Below the pieces are notes generated by a model, which was given only the letters and a program-made list of their open reading frames with translations, did not search any database and was not told the DNA's origin. Source: CAZYWA01 sp964650975 [NCBI: uncultured bacterium] (GTDB lineage: Bacteria; JADJOY01). Taken from it: 6,154 nt of DNA. Positions within the stretch are counted from its first letter, which is position 1. Each line of letters opens with the position of its first letter. Made by a program: the position numbers and the translations under genes. This document shows, in pieces, positions 5,785-6,154 of the stretch. The stretch spans positions 1-6,154 of the forward strand of contig CAZYWA010000479.1 of the NCBI GenBank assembly GCA_964650975.1, in the 5' to 3' direction.

Positions 5785-6154
5785 TCAGCGCTTGCTCTTC
5801 GCCTTCGATGCCTTGGCCTTCGCCTTTACTTTCGGCTTGGCGGCACTTCCCTTCGCGGCGGGCGCGGGCTTGGCCTTTCCGGCCAGCGGCGGCTTCGACG
5901 CGACCGGCCGCGTCAGCGCGTTCGCGTCCAGGTACTTCTCGACCCCCACCGTCGCGTTCCGGAGGTTGGGGCCGATCAGCGTGGCGATGAACTTCTCGAT
6001 CTCGCTCGACACCTTCTTTCGTAGCAGGCTCGGCACCATCGGCAGATCGCCGATCCGGATCTCGAGGTTGGCGTTGATCTGCACCTCGGTGTCGGTGTCG
6101 CTCCTGGCCGAGAAGCGCGTGTGGCCCCAGCAGCGGACGCTGTCGCGGAAGAAG
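5785..6154 (-). CDS. C-terminal part of a protein with possible SRPBCC/START-like end and Lys/Ala-rich tail (start off right edge)
   Basis: The minus strand is open from the window edge to a TGA at 5787-5785, giving the last 123 residues. The frame continues upstream through FFRDSVRCWGHTRF without a stop, so the internal GTG at 6084 is not taken as the start. The visible part has alternating strand-like segments (TEVQINANLEIRI), a proline-containing turn (LPMVPSLL) and a long amphipathic helix (RKKVSSEIEKFIATLIG, then NLRNATVGVEKYL). This strand-then-C-terminal-helix order is reminiscent of SRPBCC/START-like ligand-binding proteins, but the family call is tentative. The last 40 or so residues are low-complexity and strongly basic (KAKAKASKAKSKR at the very end), resembling histone-H1-like or AlgP-type tails, and could bind nucleic acid, polyphosphate or acidic surfaces. 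It is convergent with the PEP-synthase-like gene. Confidence 0.8.
   Translation of the reverse strand, partial: FFRDSVRCWGHTRFSARSDTDTEVQINANLEIRIGDLPMVPSLLRKKVSSEIEKFIATLIGPNLRNATVGVEKYLDANALTRPVASKPPLAGKAKPAPAAKGSAAKPKVKAKAKASKAKSKR

Noticed and set aside
5437-6024. A 195-codon plus-strand open frame over the convergent gap and the right-hand gene
   Set aside because: It crosses both hairpins and is Arg/Gly-rich without motifs, while the minus strand encodes a plausible folded protein with a basic tail.

Overview
The window is GC-rich (about two thirds G+C by eye), with densely packed protein genes, several GTG starts and no RNA genes, CRISPR arrays or mobile-element features that I can see. 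The style suggests a high-GC Gram-negative bacterium: a lipoprotein esterase with a Gly/Ser-rich linker, a Lys/Ala-rich tail protein and short intergenic gaps. Myxococcota or another former deltaproteobacterial lineage fits, but this is inference from style; there is no rRNA or marker gene to settle it.

Layout: (1) 1-763, minus strand: N-terminal 254 residues of a polytopic GT-C/family 39-type glycosyltransferase that runs off the left edge. (2) 790-3027, minus strand: a 745-residue predicted lipoprotein alpha/beta hydrolase resembling the 'bacterial virulence factor lipase' type, 26 bp upstream of the glycosyltransferase and probably co-transcribed with it. (3) 3028-3175: a 148-bp divergent intergenic region with a perfect 13-bp tandem duplication, a good minus-strand -10 hexamer and a weak plus-strand promoter candidate. 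(4) 3176-5674, plus strand: an 832-residue protein with the three-part layout of PEP synthase-like proteins and rifampicin phosphotransferases (ATP-grasp domain, long helical middle domain, swivelling phosphohistidine domain). (5) 5675-5784: a 110-bp convergent gap with two perfect GC-rich hairpins, a likely bidirectional terminator. (6) 5785-6154, minus strand: the C-terminal 123 residues of a protein with a possible SRPBCC/START-like end and a lysine/alanine-rich basic tail; its start lies beyond the right edge.

The most interesting observation is in gene 4. The ATP-grasp half keeps its recognisable nucleotide-binding residues, but the C-terminal swivel domain has lost the phospho-accepting histidine: the position expected for His in the GGxxSH motif is Leu780, and the neighbouring Ser is Ala779. 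The rest of the swivel domain is well preserved and the frame is open, so this looks like a divergent or pseudo-enzymatic family member rather than a decayed gene. The middle-domain GHRGxxE-like motif and the GLGE motif are altered too.

There is no obvious single pathway. The hydrolase and glycosyltransferase are both envelope-associated and may form a two-gene unit; the PEP-synthase-like gene is divergent from them and may share control through the common upstream region.
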